Source: Manganibacter manganicus
Lineage (GTDB): Bacteria > Pseudomonadota > Alphaproteobacteria > Rhizobiales > Rhizobiaceae
Direction of reading: 5' to 3'
DNA: 64,000 nucleotides
Assembly (NCBI RefSeq): GCF_002075885.1
Contig: NZ_MDET01000045.1
Span: 1 to 64,000, forward strand
How positions within the stretch are numbered: position 1 is the stretch's first letter; each line of letters begins with the position of its first letter. Both the position numbers and the translations under genes were made by a program. The notes under the pieces were generated by a model. That model had not been told where the DNA came from. It made no database searches and saw only the letters and a list, made by a program, of their open reading frames with translations. This document shows, one piece after another, positions 17,271 through 25,674 of the stretch.

Positions 17271-17497
17271 GGGCGGCTGTTGCTGATTTTTTGTCTTGTC
17301 ATGATCATTGCTCCTTCTCCGCCGGGGCCTGTCCCGGCGTCGGAGCAGCGGATTGCGATGCCTCAGGTGCGGTCGCGCACTCGCAGAGCCGAAGCGTAAG
17401 CGGAGGACGGCGATCAGCCGTTGCGCGGATGCGCCGGGCATCGCGCGCTCCGACCACGCCGGGCGGGCCACCGGCGCAGGAGCACACCAGGCTCCCC
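17271..17497. other. intergenic region with dispersed repeat
   Basis: No gene is visible. Positions about 17386-17413 repeat the GCCGAAGCGT-x-AGCGGAGGA block found near 3081. The region separates the stop of ritC from the second ardC and may contain the original left edge of the bare RIT. Confidence 0.35.
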
Positions 17498-19672
17498 TCA
17501 GGAGCCGCGGGAGGATTGGTCCTTGTCTATGCTGTTGAGGACCTTCCTCGCCCGCTCAAGGTCCTGCTGAAGGATGCTTCGTTGTAGCTGGGACAACCGC
17601 TTCTCCTTCAACAGGCTTGCGGCTTCCTGCGCGGAACGAGCCCATGCTGGCCGGTGTCTCGCGGTGATGCAGGCATTTGGACAAAGGGTCGGCTGGCAGA
17701 GCGCGGTCAGCGGGCCTTTGGCTCCGGTGGCCCGCTTCAGGCAGGCAGCCGTGCCGGGATCGAAGAAGCAATCGGCCAGCACCCCGACATGGAATGTCCG
17801 CGCGAGGCTCGCGAGCATCGTGCGGAGCCGGGCACGATCAGCGATCATGGCCGGAAGCGGACCGAAATCGTCCGATATGTTGTCGAGCGTCTTCGCTATA
17901 CGCGCCGCTGCAGGTCCGGACAGCGTGGCTCCGGTCTGGCGCTCGTCGAAATAGGTCAACAGATCATCGAGTTGGCCGAGACTACGCTGGTTCTCGACTT
18001 CCGCCCGGAAGCCGGACCGGCTGGAGCCGGCATAGCCTTCGAAAGCGGCGACGGAGGCATGCTTGTACTGGATCATACCGGCGATGGTGCCGAAGGGACG
18101 GTTGGCGATGTGCCATGCGATCGTGCGTCTGAACTGCCGCGTCGTGATCCGCCAGGGACGGTCACCAGGTCCGTTCGGGATCGCCGGCCTGTCCGGTGTG
18201 CCGAACAGGTCGTTGAGATGATCACGGAAGCGGTTGATCTGACGGACGATCTCGGCCGAGAGATGGTCCTTACAATATGACTTCGCTGCCAATACCGGCC
18301 AAAGGGTCGTGAGAGCACGAGCCGATGCCGAGGGAAATGACAGGCGTTCCAGAACCTCGACAGCTCTGGCGACGGGCTCGATGGTGATCCACTCGGCAGG
18401 TTCACCCTGGGCGGATTTGCCTTTATAGGCGACGGACCGAACGCGATGGCGCATGATCATGCCGTCTTCGCTGCGCGTCAGGGAAAGACACCCACGCTGC
18501 ATCGCCTGGACTTCGCAGTCCCGCATGCCGGTCAGATAGGCGCACAGGATATAGGCCGCTGATTGCAGCATGCGCTCTTCCGCCGCGAGGGTCTTGGCGT
18601 CGAAGCGGGGTCGCCAGGGCTTACCGGTCTCGGGCAGAATGGAGATGGATGTATCCATGCCTCCGGTCTCGACACCGAGTTCGAGCACCGCACCTCTGAT
18701 CTGGCGTGGAGCGCCGTCCGTGAGTTGAATGTGCATCTTCGGCTCGACGAGCGTGTTGATGCCGATGTGCAGATGAAGCAAGTGGGAATTGACGGGTGGC
18801 GATAGGTCTCCTGTCTCGGGGTGCCGGAGGAATATGCCGTTATGCGCGGTGCCCCAGATCGGCACCCCGCGACCTTCATTGCGAAGCCGCCCGAAATAGT
18901 CCTCAAGCCGGTTACGCTGCTGGCGCCGTCGGTCTTGACGTTCGAGGACACTGTCCTGCTCGATGAGCATGGCGCAATGAGCTTCGAGACAATCCATCTC
19001 CTCGCGGGCTGCGAAGATATCGGCGGCAAACTCGGTGACATACCGGATCGACCAGGCCAGCAGCGGCGATATGATCGCCTCGGGAATGCGCGGTGTCCGG
19101 TTCTCGTGAACCTGACGATAACCCGCGACGTGCGCTGGAGGTCTTCCGGCCCATGGCTGGAATGATAACCCTCCGGAAGGAAGATCATCGCGATAGGCAT
19201 AGAGATCGAACGGGACCTCCAGCAGCTGGGTGACAATGACCGGCCGACGAGCACGGTCGGCCTTGAGGTGGCGGGCATACCGGTCAAGAAGTGGCTGGTC
19301 GACACGGCGGAGATCGACCACACCGAGTTCATCACGCACGAACTCGAAGAAGCGTCGTGCGCGGTTGAAGACCTGTCGGACACTACCGGGAGAAAGAATC
19401 TTGCGGTGACCCGGCAGGTCGACGTTCAGCCGGGCATAGAGAAGTTCGCGCAACGCCTCGCGGACACTCACATCCTCGACGCCCCCGAAATGTACGGTGA
19501 CATGACAGCGGCGGGCGCTCTCGCGAAACACGGCCGGTCCAAGATCCCAGCTCGGATCGCTGTAGCGCGAAAGTGCTTCCCGCGAGAACCCCGGCTTTAA
19601 CGGGGCGGACGCAAGAACCGGGCGCAGATCGAGTTGCCGGGAGGTGGAAGCTGCTGGCGACAATCCCCTCAT
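17498..19672 (-). CDS. ritC: RIT tyrosine recombinase C
   Basis: The 724-aa third recombinase of the trio has a large N-terminal arm-binding/SAM-like region and a C-terminal catalytic domain. The first catalytic Arg lies in YLTGMRDCEVQAM, the second in ITTRQFRRTIAWHI, and the nucleophile is probably the Tyr in VAAFEGYAG. A cysteine-bearing tail (CFFDPGTAACLK, CQPTLCPNACIT) may bind a metal and is typical of the long RIT recombinases. The ATG at 19672 overlaps the ritB stop by 4 bp. Confidence 0.85.
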   Translation of the reverse strand: MRGLSPAASTSRQLDLRPVLASAPLKPGFSREALSRYSDPSWDLGPAVFRESARRCHVTVHFGGVEDVSVREALRELLYARLNVDLPGHRKILSPGSVRQVFNRARRFFEFVRDELGVVDLRRVDQPLLDRYARHLKADRARRPVIVTQLLEVPFDLYAYRDDLPSGGLSFQPWAGRPPAHVAGYRQVHENRTPRIPEAIISPLLAWSIRYVTEFAADIFAAREEMDCLEAHCAMLIEQDSVLERQDRRRQQRNRLEDYFGRLRNEGRGVPIWGTAHNGIFLRHPETGDLSPPVNSHLLHLHIGINTLVEPKMHIQLTDGAPRQIRGAVLELGVETGGMDTSISILPETGKPWRPRFDAKTLAAEERMLQSAAYILCAYLTGMRDCEVQAMQRGCLSLTRSEDGMIMRHRVRSVAYKGKSAQGEPAEWITIEPVARAVEVLERLSFPSASARALTTLWPVLAAKSYCKDHLSAEIVRQINRFRDHLNDLFGTPDRPAIPNGPGDRPWRITTRQFRRTIAWHIANRPFGTIAGMIQYKHASVAAFEGYAGSSRSGFRAEVENQRSLGQLDDLLTYFDERQTGATLSGPAAARIAKTLDNISDDFGPLPAMIADRARLRTMLASLARTFHVGVLADCFFDPGTAACLKRATGAKGPLTALCQPTLCPNACITARHRPAWARSAQEAASLLKEKRLSQLQRSILQQDLERARKVLNSIDKDQSSRGS

Positions 19673-21456
19673 TGCCGGGCCTCGGGCGGCAGATAAAGGG
19701 TATGCGCTTCCGCCTCATGGCGGGCTGCGGCAACCATACTCTCGGGAAATGCAGGCAGAACCTGCCCGGCGATGCGAGCATGGGCGCGGCCAAACTTCAT
19801 CGCCCAGTCTGAGGCGGAGAGACTGGCCCGCTGCTCCTCGATAAAGTGCTGGAACGCGATGATCGCCGGCAGTTTGCGCGCGGTGATGACAGCATTGCGG
19901 CATTCGAGACAGCCCCAGAACGGTTGCGGGCAAGGCGCTCCTGGCTCTCCGAACGGGCTGCGGTCAAAACCAGAGCATGCCGCCAGCCAAACGTCCTGTT
20001 CACCACGCAGGATACTGTCGCGGTCCTCGCATCCTTCGGCCGGGCCATCGCGTTGCCGCCAGGAATCTTCATCAGCAGGCGCCAAGACGATCGGACCGGC
20101 GGCGGCCGCGACTTCGGAAAATGCCTCAGCAACGGTGGCTTCGTGCAGCGGTCGCAGCGAGGGGATGTCAGCGTAGTGGCGCGCGGCGATCTCAGGCGTA
20201 TGCCCAACGGCGAAACGGGCCATATGACCCTCGGTCTTCAGATACCAGAGTGCCTTGTGGGTCTTGCGCAAGCGGGAAAGGACGAGGCGGAGCGGCTCAC
20301 CATCGTCATCGACGAGATTATGCCCCTTTATCCATCTGGCCACGAGTTCCTGCTGATGCTCCAAGCCTGCACGAAGCTGCTTCCGCCCGGTGTAATAATA
20401 AAGCCAAAGGTTCTCGCTTGGGACAAACTGCCGTGTGAATGCAGTCGCCTCGATCAGCTTGCGTATCAGACCGCCCGGTGTTCCGATCCCGCCGTCACGG
20501 ACGCGAATGTGCTTGTGCTCGGCGCCGCGGGCACGCCGCTTGACATACGCGATCTCGATCGTGCCGGGTCCGGGGTTCTGAAGGCAGTCGATCGTCAACG
20601 CCTTGCAGCATTCGAGCTCCAGGCCGGTCTCCAGAGATAGGAAGGTCAGAAGTGGTGGGATATCCATTGCACGTAGATGGAAACGTGCGTGTAGATCTTC
20701 AGCCAGGTCTGAAACGGGCAGATTGCGCCGCAGCCTCATGAAATAGAGGCGATGGAAGGCGCGATCGCCGGAGCTGACTCTGCCGGAGGCGACAATCCGT
20801 GCATTGGCTTCATCGGTCACCCGGCAGAGATTGGCATCGCCATCGTCACTCTCGAGCGGCTTCCCGATCCGCCGGAATATCCTGGCGATGTCGCCACGGG
20901 CAGCGTCCCGAAGCTGCCGTGCGACGAAGGGGCTATAAGCGTCACGTGGTCGGGATCGGCCAACGGATTGTCTGCTGGTGTAGCTCAGGCGTCGACGGAC
21001 GCCCTCATGCAGAAGGCCGGGCTGGTTGGCGTCGATCGAGCGCAATGCGAGGATGGCTTTGGCGAAAACAGTGTGCCGGTGGATCGGGGTCATCCCGCCG
21101 GCTTCGAGGAAATCCTCATAACCATCGATGTCATCAGCACGCAGATTGGCGGGCGTCTTTGCCGTGGAGTGCTCGCGCAGATATGCGAAAAACCGGAGGT
21201 AAGCCTGAAAGTGCTGTTTAATGGTGCCTCGCGCACCTAGCGGACCACCAAGCTCGGACTGCCGGCGCAGAGCCCCTGCAAAAGCGATGGCGAAGGGTCG
21301 CGGATGCACAGCGGTGAGGTCAACCTCAAGCGTCCCGCCATAGCGCGCCTCGATATTGAAGCGCAGACCGAGCACCCGATCGCTGGCGTGCGGGGGAACA
21401 ACGCCATCGGCTGGCGCAAAACGCACCGCGGTTCCCTTGCGTGGGCGTCCCGTCAC
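19669..21456 (-). CDS. ritB: RIT tyrosine recombinase B (atypical active site)
   Basis: The 595-aa middle recombinase keeps the C-terminal blocks LRKTHKALWYLKT and VGHTPEIAARHYADI with the candidate Tyr nucleophile. In the box that normally reads TGLR, the sequence is LETGLELECCKAL, so the first catalytic Arg appears replaced by Glu. The family as a whole is known to diverge here, so the protein may be structural rather than catalytic. A cysteine-rich C-terminal region (CPQPFWGCLECRNAVIT) suggests a zinc site. It overlaps ritA and ritC by 4 bp each (ATGA), which implies coupled translation. Confidence 0.85.
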   Translation of the reverse strand: MTGRPRKGTAVRFAPADGVVPPHASDRVLGLRFNIEARYGGTLEVDLTAVHPRPFAIAFAGALRRQSELGGPLGARGTIKQHFQAYLRFFAYLREHSTAKTPANLRADDIDGYEDFLEAGGMTPIHRHTVFAKAILALRSIDANQPGLLHEGVRRRLSYTSRQSVGRSRPRDAYSPFVARQLRDAARGDIARIFRRIGKPLESDDGDANLCRVTDEANARIVASGRVSSGDRAFHRLYFMRLRRNLPVSDLAEDLHARFHLRAMDIPPLLTFLSLETGLELECCKALTIDCLQNPGPGTIEIAYVKRRARGAEHKHIRVRDGGIGTPGGLIRKLIEATAFTRQFVPSENLWLYYYTGRKQLRAGLEHQQELVARWIKGHNLVDDDGEPLRLVLSRLRKTHKALWYLKTEGHMARFAVGHTPEIAARHYADIPSLRPLHEATVAEAFSEVAAAAGPIVLAPADEDSWRQRDGPAEGCEDRDSILRGEQDVWLAACSGFDRSPFGEPGAPCPQPFWGCLECRNAVITARKLPAIIAFQHFIEEQRASLSASDWAMKFGRAHARIAGQVLPAFPESMVAAARHEAEAHTLYLPPEARQ

Positions 21457-22895
21457 AGGGTGGTCTCCGAGGGGAGCAATCCCAGGAGCTCCTCGACGGC
21501 CGCATCGACAGTATCGGCGCGCGTCGCGATATGGTCGAGGTAGATGTATGTCGTCGTCAGGCTGGCATGGCCGAGAAGCCGTTGCACCTGCTGGAGAGGA
21601 TCACCAAGCACCTGCCGGTATCCCTCCATCGGCCCGGCAGGCAAAGCAGCATCGCGGAGACGGTGCTGAATGAGCATCGCCAGCATGTGAACGGCGAAGG
21701 TGTGACGGAGCTGGTGCGGACTGATGCTGATATCGAAACCGAAGGATCTGCACCGGCTGGAGGCACGGGCGAAAACGACTTCCCAGGAGTTCGGCTGCAC
21801 CGGCATGCCGATCTCCGAAAGCCACAATACCGCCGGTTCGCTCGGTGTGCCGTCGCTGTCGCAGACAATGATCCGGCCGCGTTCTTCCGGGTTGAGCCGG
21901 TCAAGCGCGACATCGCCGCCATCAAGCAATCGCAGCCGGGCAGCGTGCCGCTCCGGGTGAACGAAGATCGGTCGGTCGATCGATTGCCACGCCGAGCGCT
22001 GCTGGAGCTTCGCGACGGCATGAGCACGTTCGACATCGACATAGGCGCGCACCTGTTCAAGCAGTCGAGCGGGAACGAGAATCTGGCGGCCACGATCGCC
22101 CTTGGTCTGGGCATCCGGCAAATCCAGCCAGACCTGACGGCCCTGACGCTGATCGGCGAAAACGAGATCGGAGGTGAAGAGAGATGACGCTTCTTCCAGC
22201 CGAAGCCCTGTGGTCACCAGGAGATCGGAGAACAGCGCATTGCGAATGCCGTTGCGATCTCGGGCGCCCGGGCGTGTTCGGCCGTCAGGAAGGAGCCCTC
22301 TAAGGCCGATATCTCGAAACCGCCGATAGTCGTCGAGCGTGACGAAACTGACGTCCGCTCGACGCGCGGCGGGTTCATAGGCATCGTTCCGTGCCGCAAT
22401 CTGCGCTCGCCGCCCAGCGTACCCCTGCCTCCAGACCGAGCGATGCGTGAAGGGTGCTTCCGCAATCAGTCCTTCCTGCACACCCCAGCGATATAGCCGA
22501 TCGAGGCAGGCGACCGCGCGATTCCAGGAAGCAGCGGAGATGCGTTGTCCGGCGTCGGCGCGGCGGCGGATGCGGTGATAGACAAGGACATCATGCCGGT
22601 CGGCTTGCCATATCGTCTTCGCGCAGGCTTCCGAAAGAAAACGAGCCCAGACGAGAACGTCGTAGCCATAAGCACGAAGGGAATGGCGGGAGCGAACGCC
22701 GTTGAGAGGAAGGTCGCGGAAAAAGCGATCCAGATCAGGATCGTATAGCGCCCCGTCCCGGAGGATCATTGGGACATGGGCGTCAAGGCCCTCCGCTGAT
22801 CTGCGCTCCTGAATGGTGATGCTTGAAGCTGCGATTACATTGTCCACAAGTTGTTCAACCTTCCCCCGGACCCCCATCCGGGGAGCCAGCTTCAA
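21453..22895 (-). CDS. ritA: RIT tyrosine recombinase A
   Basis: The 480-aa first recombinase has a SAM-like N-terminal domain and a complete catalytic set: Arg in LLVTTGLRLEEAS, HxxR in HQLRHTFAVHML, and Tyr in TTTYIYLDHIATRAD with the preceding LGH. It is the likeliest active enzyme of the trio. The start is unsure: the frame opens with TTG at 22895, ATG at 22877 is an alternative, and neither has a good Shine-Dalgarno. It lies about 150 bp inside the right end of the element. Confidence 0.88.
   Translation of the reverse strand: MKLAPRMGVRGKVEQLVDNVIAASSITIQERRSAEGLDAHVPMILRDGALYDPDLDRFFRDLPLNGVRSRHSLRAYGYDVLVWARFLSEACAKTIWQADRHDVLVYHRIRRRADAGQRISAASWNRAVACLDRLYRWGVQEGLIAEAPFTHRSVWRQGYAGRRAQIAARNDAYEPAARRADVSFVTLDDYRRFRDIGLRGLLPDGRTRPGARDRNGIRNALFSDLLVTTGLRLEEASSLFTSDLVFADQRQGRQVWLDLPDAQTKGDRGRQILVPARLLEQVRAYVDVERAHAVAKLQQRSAWQSIDRPIFVHPERHAARLRLLDGGDVALDRLNPEERGRIIVCDSDGTPSEPAVLWLSEIGMPVQPNSWEVVFARASSRCRSFGFDISISPHQLRHTFAVHMLAMLIQHRLRDAALPAGPMEGYRQVLGDPLQQVQRLLGHASLTTTYIYLDHIATRADTVDAAVEELLGLLPSETTL
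22864..22883. repeat. GC-rich hairpin at start of ritA
   Basis: CCCCGGA (22864-22870) and TCCGGGG (22877-22883) form a 7-bp stem that overlaps the possible ritA start codons. It could hide the translation start. Confidence 0.5.
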
Positions 22896-22920
22896 CGAAG
22901 GAGTTCAACTTGCCCGGCGC

Positions 22921-22973
22921 TATCCAGGCCGGCCTCCGCCAGCTATGTGGGAGCGCTGCGGCCGGCCTGGATA
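22921..22973. repeat. 14-bp inverted repeat near right RIT end
   Basis: TATCCAGGCCGGCC (22921-22934) is the exact reverse complement of 22960-22973, with 25 bp between. It lies between ritA and the terminal repeat, where a recombinase-binding or operator site would be expected. Confidence 0.7.
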
Positions 22974-23028
22974 ACGCCTCCGTCAGTCCTGTTGCATCGA
23001 CGTCAGCAGGACACTGGGAGTCGGTGCA

Positions 23029-23041
23029 GACTGTCAAGATA
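23029..23041 (-). repeat. right terminal inverted repeat of RIT element
   Basis: The complement reads TATCTTGACAGTC and matches the left end at 13843-13855 in 12 of 13 positions. The repeat provides the premature stop of the ardC fragment. Confidence 0.75.
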
Positions 23042-23780
23042 AGGCCACCAATTCCTCGAACGCGTACTTTTTCGTTCCGAACGCGCCGGAGAAATCACGT
23101 CCGAGGCGGGAAGCATGGCCTGTGGCGTGGCCGAGTTCATGCAGCGCGGTCCGGTGCCAATTGATCGGCTCGAAATAGGCCTGGGGCGGCGGCACCTGCA
23201 CATAGTTGTGGGCGGGAACGTAGAAGGCACGGCTCCCGCCGATGCGGAAGTCGATTCCCGTTGCCCGGATCAGCGCCTCGACCCTTGGCTCGATCATGCC
23301 CGACGCCGGGGGCGGCGCTTCGACGGCAAGATTCTCGGGCAGCCCCTCGCACTGCGCCGCATTGAAGACCGTGAACCGCTTCAGAAATGGAATGGCGGTC
23401 GCCTCTTCGCCGGCCTCGCGCGCGCGGCGCTTTTCATCGTCAGGCACAAAGCGGTCGGCGTAGACGACGGTCGTGCCATGCTCGCCCTTCCGGACGTTCC
23501 CGCCGAGCGAGAGCGCCTGGCGAAAGGTGAGCCACTGCTGGGAAGGAAAACCGTGCTGGATGACGGCGCCCCAGAGGATCAGGACGTTGATGCCGGAATA
23601 CTGGCGCGAGGTCGCCGCGTTCCTCGGCATGGCGAGCGGCGCCTTGGCCGCGGCCGTGCCCCAAGGCTGGACCCAGGGAAGCCGACCATCCTCCAGCTCG
23701 GCGATGATCTTGTTGGTGACGTCGTCATAGAAATTGGTGCGGTCGCCGGTACGACGCGCGGCGCGATCCATTCTGGCCAT
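23034..23780 (-). pseudogene. ardC: ardC N-terminal fragment (split by RIT element)
   Basis: This 248-codon frame holds the ssDNA-binding ArdC domain (SGINVLILWGAVI, WLTFRQALSLGGNVRKGEHGTTVVYADRF) and most of the zincin domain including HELGH in ALHELGHATGHASRL. It runs out at FEELVA followed by two element-encoded residues and a stop at 23034. The C-terminal 77 codons are at 13605-13838. The HExxH site remains, so a truncated protein could be made, but the third-ligand region is at the break and activity is doubtful. The leader at 23781 is the best-formed member of the shared family. Confidence 0.9.
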
Positions 23781-23850
23781 CGGGATAAACTCCACGACGG
23801 GCGCCGGGAGCCTCTCTCCCAGCCCTCAACCCGTCACGGAAGATCCGTCC
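23781..23850 (-). promoter_or_regulatory. 5' leader with nested hairpin (shared family)
   Basis: The outer stem pairs 23830-23835 with 23796-23801 (GACGGG/CCCGTC) and the inner stem pairs 23816-23820 with 23806-23810 (GGGAG/CTCCC) around a GAGAGAG-type loop. GGAGTTTATCCCG leads into the ardC ATG. Confidence 0.7.
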
Positions 23851-24016
23851 GCACTCTCACTCTCGGGGCGTTGCGGGGTGTCCCCGCAGAAGGGGTCGGC
23901 CGAGACCGTGGCTCGGCCGCAGGGGAAGGCTTTCCCCCTTCAATCGATCCCTCGTGGCGACCGGAGCTACGAAGGACGGTTGGGTTGAGTTTGAAAGCTT
24001 TGTGGCCGTTGAAAAA

Positions 24017-24044
24017 TGTCAGAAACTCGCATATATTTCTGACA
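24017..24044. promoter_or_regulatory. palindromic operator of the AbiE-type pair
   Basis: TGTCAGAAA (24017-24025) and TTTCTGACA (24036-24044) are perfect 9-bp arms separated by a 10-bp AT-rich centre, and the Shine-Dalgarno AGGAG follows at once. AbiEi-type antitoxins repress their own promoter by binding inverted repeats, so this is the expected operator. Confidence 0.75.
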
Positions 24045-24049
24045 GGAGA

Positions 24050-24649
24050 ATGATGGTGCAACGTCTGACCGAACAGATCCTGGCGCTCGCCGAGACGCTG
24101 CCGGAAGGAACGCCGCTGGCGGCAAAGAGCCTTCTCCACCTCGGCAGCCGCGCTGGGGTGGACCAGGCTTTGTCGCGTCTTGCAGAACGAGGGCATCTGA
24201 TCCGTGCCGGGCGCGGCGTGTATCTGCGTCCGATCAAGAGCCGGTTTGGAGCACGCGCGCCTTCGGTGGAACAGGCCATCGAGGCGCTGGCGGTGCAGCG
24301 CGGGGAAGTCATCGTGCCGAACGGCGCGGCTGCCGCAAATGCGCTGGGGCTGACGACGCAGGTGCCGGTTCGCTCTGTTTATCTGACGTCGGGCCGGAGC
24401 CGCACTATGACCTTGGGCAAGCAGCTCGTGGAATTGCGCCATGCGCCACGCTGGCAGCTTGCGCTCGCCGATCGCCCCTCAGGCCAAGCGGTTCGCGCTC
24501 TAGCCTGGCTTGGGCCGGAGAAAGCGGAATCGGCGCTGAAGGCTCTGAAACGAAAGCTCCCACCGTCGGCGTTCGGCGAACTGGTGGCCGCCGCGCCGCA
24601 GTTTCCGACCTGGCTTGCCCGAAGCGTCGGCAAGGCGGCCCATGGCTGA
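24050..24649 (+). CDS. AbiEi-like antitoxin (DUF6088 family)
   Basis: The 199-aa product has an N-terminal winged-helix domain (LHLGSRAGVDQALSRLAERGHLIRAGRGVYLRP), a form found in AbiEi/DUF6088 antitoxins, and a C-terminal beta domain (YLTSGRSRTMTLGKQLVELRHAP). It should neutralise the AbiEii nucleotidyltransferase and repress the operon through the palindrome at 24017-24044. ATG at 24050 and at 24053 are both possible; AGGAG precedes them. It overlaps the toxin gene by 8 bp. Confidence 0.85.
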   Translation: MMVQRLTEQILALAETLPEGTPLAAKSLLHLGSRAGVDQALSRLAERGHLIRAGRGVYLRPIKSRFGARAPSVEQAIEALAVQRGEVIVPNGAAAANALGLTTQVPVRSVYLTSGRSRTMTLGKQLVELRHAPRWQLALADRPSGQAVRALAWLGPEKAESALKALKRKLPPSAFGELVAAAPQFPTWLARSVGKAAHG

Positions 24650-25658
24650 TCCCTTTCTGTCCCTGTCGGCGGCGGACCGTCGTGACGCGCTGGGCGTGGC
24701 CGCCGATCGTTCAGGGCGGCCCGCCCATCTGCTCGAGAAGGACGTTTGGGTCGTCTGGGCCCTTCAAACCGTTTTCGGCTCCGCGCTCGGCGACCATCTC
24801 GTTTTCAAGGGCGGGACATCGCTTTCAAAAGCCTACGGCGTCATTCAGCGCTTCTCGGAAGATGTCGATCTGACCTACGACATCCGAGCGATCGCGCCCG
24901 ATCTGGTGGGCGACAATGGCGAGGCCCTGCCGGCAACGCGCAGCGAAGAGAAGCGCTGGTCGAAAGCGGTGCGCCACCGCCTGCCGGAGTGGATTTCGGG
25001 CACGGTGCAGCCCCTGCTCATCGACGCCATTGGAGCGCAGGGCGTGTCGGCCGCGACCCGGGTCGACGGCGAGAAACTCTTCATCGACTATGAAGCGACC
25101 TCTACCGGCTCCGGTTATGTCGCGCCAAGCGTCATGCTGGAATTCGGCGCCCGCTCGACCGGCGAACCGGCCAGCGTGCGTGATGTGGTCTGCGATGCGA
25201 CGGGCCTGGTCGAGGGCGTGACGTTCCCCGCGGCGTCGCCGCGCGTGATGCACGCCGAGCGGACCTTTTGGGAAAAGGCAACCGCGATCCACGTCTTCTG
25301 CTTGCAGGAACGGCTTCGCGGGGAGCGGTTCGCTCGCCATTGGCATGACGTGGTCCGCCTGGATGACGCCGGGATTGCCGACGCGGCCGCGGCTGATCGA
25401 GATCTCGCCCTGGCGGTAGCACGGCACAAAAGCATGTTCTTCGCGGAGAAGGCGGCGGACGGCGCGCCCGTCGACTATGAGGCCGCCGTCAACGGATTGT
25501 TGCGGCTCGTGCCGAGCGGCGAGGCGCGCACGGCGCTGGCCTCGGATTACGAACATATGGTGGAAGACGGGCTGCTACTTAAGGACGCCGAGCCCTTTGA
25601 GAGGCTGATCGAGCGATGCGCAGACATCGCCGACCGGGTAAATCGCGCAGCAAAATAA
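24642..25658 (+). CDS. abiEii: AbiEii/AbiGii-type nucleotidyltransferase toxin
   Basis: The 338-aa product has the MNT-type nucleotidyltransferase motif KGGTSLSKAYGVIQRFSEDVDLTYD, with GG-S and the DxD pair that bind metal and nucleotide. The distal blocks FIDYEATSTGSG and RTFWEKATAIHVF are typical of AbiEii. Such toxins transfer nucleotides to RNA or proteins and stop growth, giving abortive infection or plasmid maintenance. The ATG at 24642 lies within the end of the antitoxin gene (ATGGCTGA), so expression is coupled. Bacteriostatic activity is inferred from the family. Confidence 0.88.
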   Translation: MADPFLSLSAADRRDALGVAADRSGRPAHLLEKDVWVVWALQTVFGSALGDHLVFKGGTSLSKAYGVIQRFSEDVDLTYDIRAIAPDLVGDNGEALPATRSEEKRWSKAVRHRLPEWISGTVQPLLIDAIGAQGVSAATRVDGEKLFIDYEATSTGSGYVAPSVMLEFGARSTGEPASVRDVVCDATGLVEGVTFPAASPRVMHAERTFWEKATAIHVFCLQERLRGERFARHWHDVVRLDDAGIADAAAADRDLALAVARHKSMFFAEKAADGAPVDYEAAVNGLLRLVPSGEARTALASDYEHMVEDGLLLKDAEPFERLIERCADIADRVNRAAK

Positions 25659-25674
25659 AGAAGTGGGGGGAAGC

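Larger units (their letters stand above)
13839..23042. mobile_element. 9.2-kb RIT element with chromate/ArdC cargo
   Basis: The boundaries are set by the split ardC: removing this segment with one copy of GGC restores the reading frame. The left end carries TATCCTGACAGTC (13843-13855). The right end carries its inverted partner, whose complement reads TATCTTGACAGTC (23029-23041), 12 of 13 identical. The flanking GGC (13836-13838 and 23043-23045) could be a 3-bp target duplication. Inside are three overlapping tyrosine recombinases (the recombinase-in-trio signature) plus chrA, padR, a VOC protein and a second ardC. Known RIT elements are usually not much larger than their three genes, so the cargo may be a later nested insertion. 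Confidence 0.8.
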
